64,000 bases of DNA from Herbaspirillum sp. (lineage in GTDB: Bacteria > Pseudomonadota > Gammaproteobacteria > Burkholderiales > Burkholderiaceae_D), in contig JAQGLY010000061.1 in assembly GCA_028292625.1 (NCBI GenBank), positions 62,001 to 126,000 of the forward strand, read 5' to 3'. The stretch's first letter is position 1, and each line of letters starts with the position of its first letter. A program made the translations under genes and the position numbers. Of the stretch, positions 45,398-53,696 are shown piece after piece. Under the pieces are notes generated by a model that searched no databases, was not told where the DNA came from, and saw only the letters and a list, made by a program, of their open reading frames with translations.

Positions 45398-46378
45398 ATG
45401 CACGCAAACATCATCGCCGCACTGCTGCTCACCGGAGCGGCCGGCCTGTCTCTCGGTAACGCACGCGCGCAAGCGCAGACTCTGCCGAAATCGGCTGCAA
45501 ACACAGCGACGCCGGCGGCTGTCAAACCATCCGCCCCGGCGCAGGCCGCGCCATCGGGCGGCCGCCCGATGGCCGAGAAAATCAGCTTCAACAGTGCCGA
45601 TATGCAAGACGGCAAACCGCTACGGCTCAGCGCCATTTGGGTGCGCGGCGCGGGCGTCAACGATAGGGTGCGCAGACCGACGGTCATCGCGATGCACGGC
45701 TGCGGCGGCCTGTACAGCATCATCCGCACCGACAACAGCTTGCTGACCCCGCGCACCAGCGCCATGGTCAGGGAGCTGCGCCAGGTCGGCTACAACACAC
45801 TGCTGCCGGACAGCCTGACGCCGCGCGGCAAGCACTCCATTTGCACCGAATCGCCGCAACAAAGCGAGGCCAGCGCGGCCATGCGCACGTCCGACATCCA
45901 GGCTTCGCTGCGCTGGCTCGCCAAACAGGATGACGTCGATCCCACGCGTATCGTGCTGCTCGGCTGGGGACAGGGCGGCAGCACGGTGATGCAATCGCTG
46001 ACCCTGACGCCGGAACGCAATCTGCCGCTGCCGAAAGCCGCCATCGCGTTCTATCCGAATTGCGGTCAGTTCACGCGATCCCGCATCGCGTATAAACCCG
46101 CACTGCCATTGCTGATCCTGACCGGCGCTGAAGACGACTGGACGCCGGCCGACCAGTGCCGCACATTGGCCGATAAAACCGGTCCGTCCCGGCTCACGCT
46201 GAACGTCTATCAGGACAGTTATCACGAATTCGACGCGCCCGGCATGATGATGCTGGTGCGCCTGGATGTACCCAATCCGCAACATCCGGGTCAGGGCGTC
46301 ACTTCCGGCGTCAATACCGAGGCCAAGACGCTGGCCTACCGCGACATGCTGCGCTTCCTGGATAAAGAACTGAATTAG
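45398..46378 (+). CDS. Secreted dienelactone-hydrolase-like protein without a nucleophile residue
   Basis: The 326-residue protein has a signal peptide (cleavage near NARAQAQ) and a low-complexity Ala/Pro stretch, then an alpha/beta-hydrolase domain. Core blocks are IAMHGCGGLYS, ILTGAEDDWTPADQC (acid) and DSYHEFDAPG (histidine). The nucleophile elbow reads LLGWGQGGST, where the central Ser or Cys of G-x-[SC]-x-G is Gly. The related secreted protein at 35269-36270 keeps GFSRGG. This one may be inactive or use another residue, perhaps as a binding protein. Confidence 0.8.
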   Translation: MHANIIAALLLTGAAGLSLGNARAQAQTLPKSAANTATPAAVKPSAPAQAAPSGGRPMAEKISFNSADMQDGKPLRLSAIWVRGAGVNDRVRRPTVIAMHGCGGLYSIIRTDNSLLTPRTSAMVRELRQVGYNTLLPDSLTPRGKHSICTESPQQSEASAAMRTSDIQASLRWLAKQDDVDPTRIVLLGWGQGGSTVMQSLTLTPERNLPLPKAAIAFYPNCGQFTRSRIAYKPALPLLILTGAEDDWTPADQCRTLADKTGPSRLTLNVYQDSYHEFDAPGMMMLVRLDVPNPQHPGQGVTSGVNTEAKTLAYRDMLRFLDKELN

Positions 46379-46473
46379 CGGCATTCCAGTCCCGCAGCCG
46401 GATTATTCCCATAGGGCAAGCGCAAAAAGGGATGGCCCGCCGATGCGCAGCGATGCGTTAAGAGCGGCCGCCC

Positions 46474-46483
46474 TTGCTATAAT
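46474..46483 (+). promoter_or_regulatory. Extended -10 promoter of argH
   Basis: TTGCTATAAT fits the extended -10 form TGnTATAAT. The predicted transcript start is about 30 bases before the argH ATG at 46520. Confidence 0.6.
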
Positions 46484-46519
46484 CGCGGATTATCCGGAAC
46501 TCCCGAACATTATCCCTAT

Positions 46520-47920
46520 ATGACAGCACAACTCTCGAAAAAAGGCGAAGCCTGGTCTGCGCGCTTTTCCGAACCCGTTTCCGATCTCGTGAAACGCTAC
46601 ACCGCATCGGTTTTTTTCGACAAGCGTCTGGCGGAAGTCGACATGCAGGGGTCGCTGGCGCACGCCGAAATGCTGGCGCACCAGAAAATCATCAGCCAGC
46701 AGGACTACGCCGACATCCAGCGCGGCCTGACCCAGATCAAGCATGAGATCGCCGCCGGTTCTTTCGAATGGCTGCTGGATCTGGAAGACGTCCACCTGAA
46801 TATCGAAAAGCGCCTGACCGAACTGGTCGGCGACGCCGGCAAGCGGCTGCACACCGGCCGCTCCCGCAACGACCAGGTCGCCACCGACATCCGTCTGTAT
46901 CTGCGCGGCGCCATCGACGACATCGGCGGCCTGCTGCGCGAGTTGCGGCTGGCGCTGCTGGAACTGGCGGAGCAACACGCCGACACCATCCTGCCCGGCT
47001 TCACCCACATGCAGGTGGCGCAGCCGATCACTTTCGGCCATCACATTCTGGCCTATGTCGAAATGTTCGGCCGCGACGCCGAGCGGATGGCCGATTGCCG
47101 CAAGCGCGTCAATCGCCTGCCGCTGGGCGCCGCCGCACTGGCCGGCACCACCTTCCCGATCGATCGCCAGCGCGTGGCCGCGACGCTGGGCTTCGACGAC
47201 GTCTGCCGCAATTCGCTGGACGCCGTTTCCGACCGCGACTTCGCGATCGAATTCTGCGCCGCCGCGGCGCTGGTGATGACGCACGTTTCGCGCATGTCCG
47301 AAGAGCTGGTGATCTGGATGAGTCCGCGCATCGGCTTCATCGATATCGCCGACCGCTTCTGCACCGGCTCGTCGATCATGCCGCAAAAGAAAAATCCCGA
47401 CGTGCCCGAACTGGCGCGCGGCAAGACCGGCCGCGTCAACGGCCATCTGATCGCGCTGCTGACGCTGATGAAAGGTCAGCCGCTGGCCTATAACAAAGAC
47501 AATCAGGAAGACAAGGAACCGCTTTTCGACACCGTCGATACGCTATGCGACACGCTGCGCATCTTCGCCGACATGGCGCGCGGCATCAGCGTGCGCCCGG
47601 AAGCGATGCGCGCGGCGGCGCTGCAGGGTTACGCCACCGCCACCGATCTGGCCGATTACCTGGTCAAGAAAGGCTTGCCGTTCCGCGACGCGCACGAAGC
47701 CGTGGCCCGCGCCGTGCGCGCCTGCGTCGACCAGGGCTGCGACCTGTCGGAGATGACGCTGGAACAATTGCGCGCCTTCTCGAACCTGATAGACGACGAT
47801 ATTTTCGAGGTGCTGACGCTGGAAGGCTCGGTCGCCGCGCGCGATCACATCGGCGGCACCGCGCCGAAACAGGTCAGGCTGGCGATCGCGGAAGTGCGCC
47901 GCCAGCTTGGCAAGGCATAA
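46520..47920 (+). CDS. argH: Argininosuccinate lyase
   Basis: The 466-residue enzyme of the fumarase/aspartase superfamily splits argininosuccinate into arginine and fumarate, the last step of arginine synthesis. Family blocks are [18 protein letters not shown] near residue 114, [16 protein letters not shown] and the signature [16 protein letters not shown] at about 290-305, which contains the catalytic serine loop. It is transcribed from its own extended -10 promoter and is followed by the branched-chain amino acid transport genes after 88 bases. Confidence 0.98.
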   Translation: MTAQLSKKGEAWSARFSEPVSDLVKRYTASVFFDKRLAEVDMQGSLAHAEMLAHQKIISQQDYADIQRGLTQIKHEIAAGSFEWLLDLEDVHLNIEKRLTELVGDAGKRLHTGRSRNDQVATDIRLYLRGAIDDIGGLLRELRLALLELAEQHADTILPGFTHMQVAQPITFGHHILAYVEMFGRDAERMADCRKRVNRLPLGAAALAGTTFPIDRQRVAATLGFDDVCRNSLDAVSDRDFAIEFCAAAALVMTHVSRMSEELVIWMSPRIGFIDIADRFCTGSSIMPQKKNPDVPELARGKTGRVNGHLIALLTLMKGQPLAYNKDNQEDKEPLFDTVDTLCDTLRIFADMARGISVRPEAMRAAALQGYATATDLADYLVKKGLPFRDAHEAVARAVRACVDQGCDLSEMTLEQLRAFSNLIDDDIFEVLTLEGSVAARDHIGGTAPKQVRLAIAEVRRQLGKA

Positions 47921-48008
47921 ACGCCGAAACCGGCATCGACACAAACATCGACACAAGACACAAGCGCCCTATAAGCGCCGATAAAGAATTCCCAGAGGAG
48001 AAATCGCA

Positions 48009-49175
48009 ATGCCATCCATCACAATCCCGAAAAGCATTCCCGCCTTGCTGCTCAGCGCAGGCCTGATCTGCGCCGCCGGCGGCAGCTACGCCGCGGATGT
48101 CAAACTGGGACTGGCCGCCGCGCTGACCGGCCCCGCCGCCAAATACGGCGTCGCCGCCAAAAACGGCTTCACGCTGGCGCTCGATGAAATCAATGCCAAG
48201 GGCGGCGTCAACGGCAACAAGCTGATGCTGGTGACCGAAGACGAGCAAGGCAAAAAAGAAGAAGCGATCAACGCGTTCAAGAAACTGATCTTCCAGGAAA
48301 AGGTATTGATGGTGTTCGGCCCCACGCTGTCAAACTCGGCCTTCGCCGCGGACCCGATCGCCAACGCCGCCAAAACGGTCGCTTTCGGCACCAGCAATAC
48401 GGCTGACGGCATCACGGCGATGGGGCCGTTCACTTACCGCAACTCGGTGATGGAAGCCGACGTGCTGCCGGTCACCGTGCGCGCCGCGGTCAAGCATTTC
48501 GACATCAAGAAGGTCGCCGTGATCTACGGCAACGACGATGCCTTCACCAAGAGCGGCTACGACGTGTTCAAGGCCACGCTGGCGCAACAGAACATTCCGG
48601 TCACCGACACCGAGGCCTATGCCAAGGGCGACGTCGACTTCAAGGCGCAACTGACCAAGATCAAGGCCACCAATCCGGACGCGATCGTCTGCTCCTGCCT
48701 GGCCGAGGAAGCCGCCAACATCATTCTGCAAACCCGCACGCTGGGCATGAAACAGCCGTTCATCGGCGGCAATGGCCTGAACTCGCCGAAGCTGTTTGAA
48801 ATCGCCAAGGACGCCGGCGAAAACACCATCATGGGCAGCCCGTGGTCGCCGGAAAACCTGACGCCGGCCAACAAGGCGTTCATCAGTGCATTCAAGGCCC
48901 GATTCAAGACCGATCCGGACCAGTTCGCGGCGCAGGCCTACGACGCGGTGTATGTGGTCGCGGCCGCGTTGAAGAACGTCAAGCTGTCCGGCAAACTGGC
49001 CGACGACCGCATCGCGCTGCGCAACGCCTTGCCGGCCGTGAAGATCGAGGGCGCCACCGGCAAATTCGCCTTCCGCAAGGCGCCCGCGGTCGCCGGCAAG
49101 GAAGTCGGCTACGACGCCGATCAGCAAGCCGTCGTCAATATCGCCAAGGGCGGCAAGTTCGTTCTCCTGAAATAA
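48009..49175 (+). CDS. livK: Branched-chain amino acid ABC transporter, periplasmic binding protein
   Basis: The 388-residue LivK/LivJ-type protein has a signal peptide (cleavage near SYAADV) and the type I periplasmic fold: LGLAAALTGPAAKYGVAAKN, GNKLMLVTEDEQGKKEEAIN and later KVAVIYGNDDAFTKSGYDVF. It has a strong GAGGAGAAATC ribosome-binding site. It heads the five-gene order binding protein, two permeases and two ATPases. In Burkholderiales such paralogues often bind aromatic acids or amides instead of leucine, so the ligand is not certain. Confidence 0.92.
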   Translation: MPSITIPKSIPALLLSAGLICAAGGSYAADVKLGLAAALTGPAAKYGVAAKNGFTLALDEINAKGGVNGNKLMLVTEDEQGKKEEAINAFKKLIFQEKVLMVFGPTLSNSAFAADPIANAAKTVAFGTSNTADGITAMGPFTYRNSVMEADVLPVTVRAAVKHFDIKKVAVIYGNDDAFTKSGYDVFKATLAQQNIPVTDTEAYAKGDVDFKAQLTKIKATNPDAIVCSCLAEEAANIILQTRTLGMKQPFIGGNGLNSPKLFEIAKDAGENTIMGSPWSPENLTPANKAFISAFKARFKTDPDQFAAQAYDAVYVVAAALKNVKLSGKLADDRIALRNALPAVKIEGATGKFAFRKAPAVAGKEVGYDADQQAVVNIAKGGKFVLLK

Positions 49176-49184
49176 GCCTGCAGC

Positions 49185-50066
49185 GTGTTAGAACAACAAC
49201 TCATCAACGCCCTGTCGCTGGGCAGCGTCTACGCGCTGTTCGCGCTCGGTTTCACGCTGGTGTTCGGCGTGCTCGGCGTCATCAACCTGTCGCATGGCGC
49301 GATCTTCATGCTCGGCAGTTACATCGCGCTGCTGTTGATCGAAAAACTGGCGATGCCGCTGCCGCTGGCGATGCTGTGCGCGATGCTGGCCACCGGCTGC
49401 ATCGGCCTGATCGTCGACTTTCTGGTGCTGCGGCCGCTGCGCGCGCGTAATGCGCATCATCTGGCGCCGATGATCGCCACCATCGGCGTGGCCATCATGC
49501 TGACCAATATCGCGCAGGGCCTGTTCGGCGCGGAAAACAAGCGCTTCCCGGCCGGCTCCATTCCCGAGGAAAGCCTGAATTTCGGCGCACTGCATGTGAC
49601 CGTGCTGCAGATCGGCATCGTCGCCGTCTCCTTCGTGCTGATGCTGGTGCTGCTGGCGGTGATGCGCCGCACCCGCATCGGCCGCGCGCTGCGTGCGATC
49701 GCGGAATCGCCGAAGGCCGCGTATCTGCTCGGCGTCAATGTCGAAGGCCTGTTTTACCTGACCTCGTTCGCGGCCGCCGCATTGGGCGGCGCCGCGGGCG
49801 TGCTGGTCGGTCTGTCGTTCAATGCGATTTCCCCGTTCATGGGGCAGCCGATGCTGCACAAGGGCATCGCCGTCATCATTCTGGGCGGCATGGGCGACAT
49901 CCGCGGCGCGCTGATCGGCGGCCTGTTCCTGGGCTTCGCCGAAGTGCTGACGGTGGCCTATATCTCCAGCGATTTCCGCGACGCGGTGGCGTTCGGATTG
50001 CTGTTTCTGATTCTGTTGGTCAGGCCCTCGGGCATGTTTGGCAAAGTACTGGAAAGAAAGGCCTGA
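49185..50066 (+). CDS. livH: Branched-chain amino acid ABC transporter permease LivH
   Basis: The 293-residue membrane protein starts at a GTG nine bases after livK. Signatures are LSLGSVYALFALGFTLVFGV at the N-terminus, GVINLSHGAIFMLGSY and GRALRAIAESPKAAYLLGVN, the coupling loop for the ATPase. About eight membrane helices are visible. It forms the channel with LivM. Confidence 0.93.
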   Translation: MLEQQLINALSLGSVYALFALGFTLVFGVLGVINLSHGAIFMLGSYIALLLIEKLAMPLPLAMLCAMLATGCIGLIVDFLVLRPLRARNAHHLAPMIATIGVAIMLTNIAQGLFGAENKRFPAGSIPEESLNFGALHVTVLQIGIVAVSFVLMLVLLAVMRRTRIGRALRAIAESPKAAYLLGVNVEGLFYLTSFAAAALGGAAGVLVGLSFNAISPFMGQPMLHKGIAVIILGGMGDIRGALIGGLFLGFAEVLTVAYISSDFRDAVAFGLLFLILLVRPSGMFGKVLERKA

Positions 50067-50067
50067 C

Positions 50068-50949
50068 ATGCTGGATTGGTGGGAAGGATTCTGGGCAACT
50101 TATAACGCCGTGATCTTCGGCGTCGGCGTCAGCGCGCTATTGGCGCTGTCGATTTACGTGACGCTGTCGTGCGGCCTGCTGTCGCTGGCCAACGCCGCAT
50201 TCATGGGCATCGGCGCCTATGCCGCGTCGCTGATCAGCATGCAGACCGCGTTGCCGTTTCCGGTCGCGCTGGCCGCGGGCGTCGCGTTGCCGATGCTGGT
50301 GGCGCTGATCATCGGCATCCCGACACTGCGGCTGTCCGGCGTCTATCTGGCGATGGCGACGCTGGGTTTCGGCGAAGTCGTCCGTGTGACCGTGCTGAAC
50401 ATGGACATCACCGGCGGTCCGATGGGCCTGAACGGGATTCCGCTGAAAACCGAATGGTGGCATATCGTGCTGCTGCTGATCGTGGTGCTGTATTTTCTGG
50501 CGCGCATCCGCCGCTCCAAGATCGGGCGGGCGTTCGAAGCGATCAAGGAAGACGAAGTCGCCGCGCGGCTGATGGGCGTCAATGTGGCCGGCTACAAACT
50601 GCTGGCGTTCACCATCGGCGCCGGCATCGCCGGTCTGGCGGGCGGCTTGAACGCGCACTACACATTCACCATCGGCCCCGGCAATTTCGACTTCGAACGC
50701 GCGGTCGAAATCCTGACCATGGCGGTCTTCGGCGGCACCGGCAGCCTGGTCGGCCCGACCCTGGGCGCGACCATCCTGGCGCTGCTGCCGGAAGCGCTGA
50801 GCGAATTCCAGGACTACCGGCTGGCGATCAACGGCCTGATCCTGGTGCTGGTAATCCTGTATCTGCCCAACGGCATCTGGGACCCGCGCCGCATCCGGGC
50901 CTTCCGCCAAGGCCGCCGGATCGGCGCCGCCGGCAAGGAGGCCGCGTAA
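50068..50949 (+). CDS. livM: Branched-chain amino acid ABC transporter permease LivM
   Basis: The 293-residue permease begins MLDWWEGFWATYN at 50068, one base after the livH stop codon; an earlier in-frame ATG lies inside livH. The typical LivM blocks are LSLANAAFMGIGAYAA, GRAFEAIKEDEVAARLMGVN (ATPase-coupling loop) and FGGTGSLVGPTLGATIL. The stop codon overlaps the livG start (TAATG). Confidence 0.93.
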   Translation: MLDWWEGFWATYNAVIFGVGVSALLALSIYVTLSCGLLSLANAAFMGIGAYAASLISMQTALPFPVALAAGVALPMLVALIIGIPTLRLSGVYLAMATLGFGEVVRVTVLNMDITGGPMGLNGIPLKTEWWHIVLLLIVVLYFLARIRRSKIGRAFEAIKEDEVAARLMGVNVAGYKLLAFTIGAGIAGLAGGLNAHYTFTIGPGNFDFERAVEILTMAVFGGTGSLVGPTLGATILALLPEALSEFQDYRLAINGLILVLVILYLPNGIWDPRRIRAFRQGRRIGAAGKEAA

Positions 50950-51710
50950 TGCTGCAACTTAAAAACATCAGCAAGCATTTCGGCGGTCTGCAGGTATTGC
51001 AGGACGTCAATTTCAATGTGCCGCAGGGCGGCATCTTCGGCCTGATCGGCCCCAACGGCGCCGGCAAGACCACCGTCATCAATCTGATCACCGGCCTGCT
51101 GCGCGCGTCCGGTGGCGAAATCCTGTTCGACGGCAAGAACATCGGCAAGGTCGCACCGCACAAGATTACCGAACTGGGCATGGCGCGCACCTTCCAGAAC
51201 ATCCGCGTTTTCAAGGAAATGACGCTGCTGGAAAACGTCGTGGTCGGCATGCACGAACATCTGGATTACGGCTTCGGCGGTCTGCTGCTGAATCTCGGCA
51301 ACTACCGCAGGATAGAAAAGGAAGCGCGCGAACGGGCGCGCGAGCTGTTGTCATGGGTGCGGCTGGAGCATAAAGCCGATCTGCCGGCCGACAGCCTGTC
51401 GTACGGCGAACAGCGCAAGCTCGAATTTGCGCGCGCGCTGGCCACCAGGCCCAAGCTGCTGCTGCTCGACGAGCCGGTGGCGGGCATGAATCCTTCTGAA
51501 AAAACCGAATTGATGACGGAAATCCTGAACATCAAACAGCGTGGCTTTTCGATCTTCATGATCGAACACGATATGCGTTTCGTGATGGGCCTCTGCGACC
51601 GCATCGCCGTGCTCAACTTCGGCCGCATCATCGCCGAAGGCACGCCCGAGCAGATCAAAACCGATCCGCAGGTGATCGAAGCCTACCTCGGCAAGGAGGA
51701 CGCGGCGTGA
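50949..51710 (+). CDS. livG: Branched-chain amino acid ABC transporter ATP-binding protein LivG
   Basis: The 253-residue ATPase has a Walker A (GPNGAGKTT, about 36-44), a signature motif LSYGEQRKLEFARAL and a Walker B (LLLLDEPVAGMNPSE). The insert between them is typical of LivG. The start at 50949 overlaps the livM stop by one base; the longer frame upstream is livM read in another frame. Confidence 0.95.
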   Translation: MLQLKNISKHFGGLQVLQDVNFNVPQGGIFGLIGPNGAGKTTVINLITGLLRASGGEILFDGKNIGKVAPHKITELGMARTFQNIRVFKEMTLLENVVVGMHEHLDYGFGGLLLNLGNYRRIEKEARERARELLSWVRLEHKADLPADSLSYGEQRKLEFARALATRPKLLLLDEPVAGMNPSEKTELMTEILNIKQRGFSIFMIEHDMRFVMGLCDRIAVLNFGRIIAEGTPEQIKTDPQVIEAYLGKEDAA

Positions 51711-52420
51711 GCGAAATCCTAGGCGTGCGGAATCTGGCGGTTTCCTACGGTCATATCGAAGCGGTCAAAGACATCAGCCTGGCATTGAACCAAGGCGAAA
51801 TCACCGCGCTGGTCGGCGCCAACGGCGCCGGCAAAAGTACCTCCCTGCTGGCGATATCCGGGCTGGTGAAGCCGCTGCGCGGCAGCGTCATGCTGGACGG
51901 CGTGGACCTGACGCGCCTGCCGCCGCATCGCATCGTGCAAAGCGGCGTGGTGCAGGTGGCCGAGGGCCGCGCCATTCTGACCACGCTGACCATCGCCGAA
52001 AATCTGGCGCTGGGCGCCTACACGCGCAAGGACAAGGCGCAAACCGCGCGCGATCTGGAATGGGTGTACGCGTTGTTTCCGATTCTGAAGCAGCGCAACG
52101 CCGGCCTGGCCGGCAATCTGTCCGGCGGCGAACAGCAGATGCTGGCGATCGCCCGTGCGTTGATGGCCAAGCCGCGCGTGCTGCTGCTGGACGAACCGTC
52201 GATGGGGCTGGCGCCGCTGATGGTGCAGGAGATTTTCCGCATTGTTCAGGAAATCAACCGGACCGGCCTGACCATTCTGCTGGTCGAACAAAACGTGCGG
52301 CAGGCCTTGCGCATCGCGCAGCATGGCTATGTATTGGAAAACGGCCGCATCGTACTGGCCGACAGCGGCGCGGCACTGCTGAACAATCCAAAAGTAGTCG
52401 AAGCCTACCTCGGCGGCTGA
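51707..52420 (+). CDS. livF: Branched-chain amino acid ABC transporter ATP-binding protein LivF
   Basis: The 237-residue ATPase starts at a GTG/ATG-type position overlapping livG by four bases (GTGA; the first codon is read as methionine). It has a Walker A (GANGAGKST), the signature LSGGEQQMLAIARALM and a Walker B (LLLDEPSMGLAPLMV). It completes the importer. No terminator hairpin with a T-tract was seen directly after it. Confidence 0.95.
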   Translation: MSEILGVRNLAVSYGHIEAVKDISLALNQGEITALVGANGAGKSTSLLAISGLVKPLRGSVMLDGVDLTRLPPHRIVQSGVVQVAEGRAILTTLTIAENLALGAYTRKDKAQTARDLEWVYALFPILKQRNAGLAGNLSGGEQQMLAIARALMAKPRVLLLDEPSMGLAPLMVQEIFRIVQEINRTGLTILLVEQNVRQALRIAQHGYVLENGRIVLADSGAALLNNPKVVEAYLGG

Positions 52421-52499
52421 CGGCGGCCCCGATCTCCGTTTACGGTTTTCCTGCTCGATTATTTATCCATGGCGGGGACTGTAATCGGAGATGCCCTCT

Positions 52500-52529
52500 T
52501 TGACCGAATAAAAAAGCAGCGCATATTTT
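52500..52529 (+). promoter_or_regulatory. Possible promoter of the small gene at 52560
   Basis: TTGACC (52500-52505) and TATTTT (52524-52529) are separated by 18 bases and lie about 30 bases before the start codon. The -10 match is weak. Confidence 0.4.
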
Positions 52530-52559
52530 TCGCCGTTCCATAGCCTTTACGGAGAAAAA

Positions 52560-53039
52560 ATGCTTGCCAATGTCACCGCCGCTTTTCCTGCCGCGCCCGC
52601 TCACAGCCTCATCCCTCCCGATACCGCGTTCGACAGTACGCAGCAGAAAATGCGTTATGACGTACTCGAATTTCACGAGCGGCGCGCTCGTTCCGATGCG
52701 GTCAACATCGTCGTGTACAGACCGGTTCCGATAGACCGACGGGTCGCCAAAAACCACACCGACCGTCCCAAAGGGCCCAAAAAAACGGTGCGCCTGCTGC
52801 GCCGGATGCCGCAGACAACAGAGCAGACGCAGAAACCCGGCACGCTGCACCGGATACTCGAGCGCTACATCCCATTCGGAAACGCGTTCGCCATCCGGCG
52901 CACCCGCATCCGGCTGGACATATGGCATAAAGCAAACGTCGATCAGCGATTAGCGAATGGGGCGCGGGAGAGTTCGAACTCATCGGCCACCTGGCGCGAC
53001 ACGGTGGACTATTTCCATCGAAGAGCCTTTGATAAGTAA
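52560..53039 (+). CDS. Small basic hypothetical protein upstream of the deaminase-toxin-like genes
   Basis: The 159-residue protein is not recognised. It has an ACGGAG ribosome-binding site before the ATG. The N-terminus (MLANVTAAFPAAPAHSLIPP) has no signal peptide and is Ala/Pro-rich, similar in style to the next gene. The middle is strongly basic (NHTDRPKGPKKTVRLLRR). A terminator follows at 53065-53093, so it is its own transcription unit. It could be a small effector or a chaperone-like partner, but no homology supports a choice. Confidence 0.6.
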   Translation: MLANVTAAFPAAPAHSLIPPDTAFDSTQQKMRYDVLEFHERRARSDAVNIVVYRPVPIDRRVAKNHTDRPKGPKKTVRLLRRMPQTTEQTQKPGTLHRILERYIPFGNAFAIRRTRIRLDIWHKANVDQRLANGARESSNSSATWRDTVDYFHRRAFDK

Positions 53040-53064
53040 TCATCGGAATAGTCGGAAATTATTG

Positions 53065-53093
53065 AACGGCGGCCTACGCGCCGCCGTTTTTTT
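53065..53093 (+). terminator. Rho-independent terminator after the small gene at 52560
   Basis: AACGGCGGC and GCCGCCGTT form a nine-base stem with a six-base loop, followed by seven T. This separates the small gene from the downstream unit. Confidence 0.9.
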
Positions 53094-53126
53094 ATCGGCC
53101 GTCCGCCCATATCGGCGCCTCTCCTT

Positions 53127-53156
53127 TTGACGCGACGGAAAGCCCTCGCCTACACT
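53127..53156 (+). promoter_or_regulatory. Sigma70-type promoter for the deaminase-toxin-like operon
   Basis: TTGACG (53127-53132) and TACACT (53151-53156) are separated by 18 bases and lie about 45 bases before the start at 53201. No further terminator is seen until the photolyase gene, so this may drive all three genes that follow. Confidence 0.6.
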
Positions 53157-53200
53157 TGCCGTCCTCTTTTCCAGTTCCATTCCCATTTCAAAAGGAAAAA

Positions 53201-53620
53201 ATGTTTGCTGTTCCCGGTCTTGCACATATTCCGCCGGCCGTTCCCGCCGCGCCTTCGACATATCCCCCGGCCGCATACCCCGCCTGCCCTGCCCCAAGCC
53301 TGTCGGATTTCACTCGGCGGCGCTTTTCCTATAAACCACATCTGTTACTCGATACGGCGGCGGGAAGCGCAAATTTGCAGGCGCGACCGCCGAGCCGGAA
53401 AGAAGCCGGCAAACAGGCCCGCCTCGAATACGCAGGCAAGCATCCGGAGCCGCGCGAGGATCCAATCTTTCAGGCCATTCCCGGAATGAGCGCTCGGACG
53501 CAAACCCGCCTGGAAAAGATTGCAAGGATATTGCAATCGAATGACAAGGCAATCGACTCCGTCCTCGAACACATCCGGGTCCTGAACGAATTGGTCCATC
53601 GAAACGACGCTCCCCAGTAA
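53201..53620 (+). CDS. Small hypothetical protein heading the deaminase-toxin-like operon
   Basis: The 139-residue protein is not recognised. The start at 53201 is supported by AAAGGA right before it; an upstream ATG at 53156 lies in the promoter. The N-terminal half is Pro/Ala/Tyr-rich and unstructured (MFAVPGLAHIPPAVPAAPST). The C-terminal 50 residues look helical (ARTQTRLEKIARILQSNDKA, then VLEHIRVLNELV). It ends 76 bases before the first giant gene. A small protein just upstream of a large effector often acts as a secretion chaperone, but chaperones are usually acidic and this is inference only. Confidence 0.6.
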   Translation: MFAVPGLAHIPPAVPAAPSTYPPAAYPACPAPSLSDFTRRRFSYKPHLLLDTAAGSANLQARPPSRKEAGKQARLEYAGKHPEPREDPIFQAIPGMSARTQTRLEKIARILQSNDKAIDSVLEHIRVLNELVHRNDAPQ

Positions 53621-53696
53621 GCGTCTTGCCAGCGAAAAACCAACATCCATTGCCGCCGATCTCGTCCGGCCAACGCTTCTGCCAGGAAAACCATTT

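Noticed and set aside
52420..52700. Search for a plant-inducible-promoter box (TTCG-N16-TTCG) of type III effectors upstream of the small genes
   Set aside because: Only a half-match (TTCG then ACGG) was found near 52530, so no claim is made.
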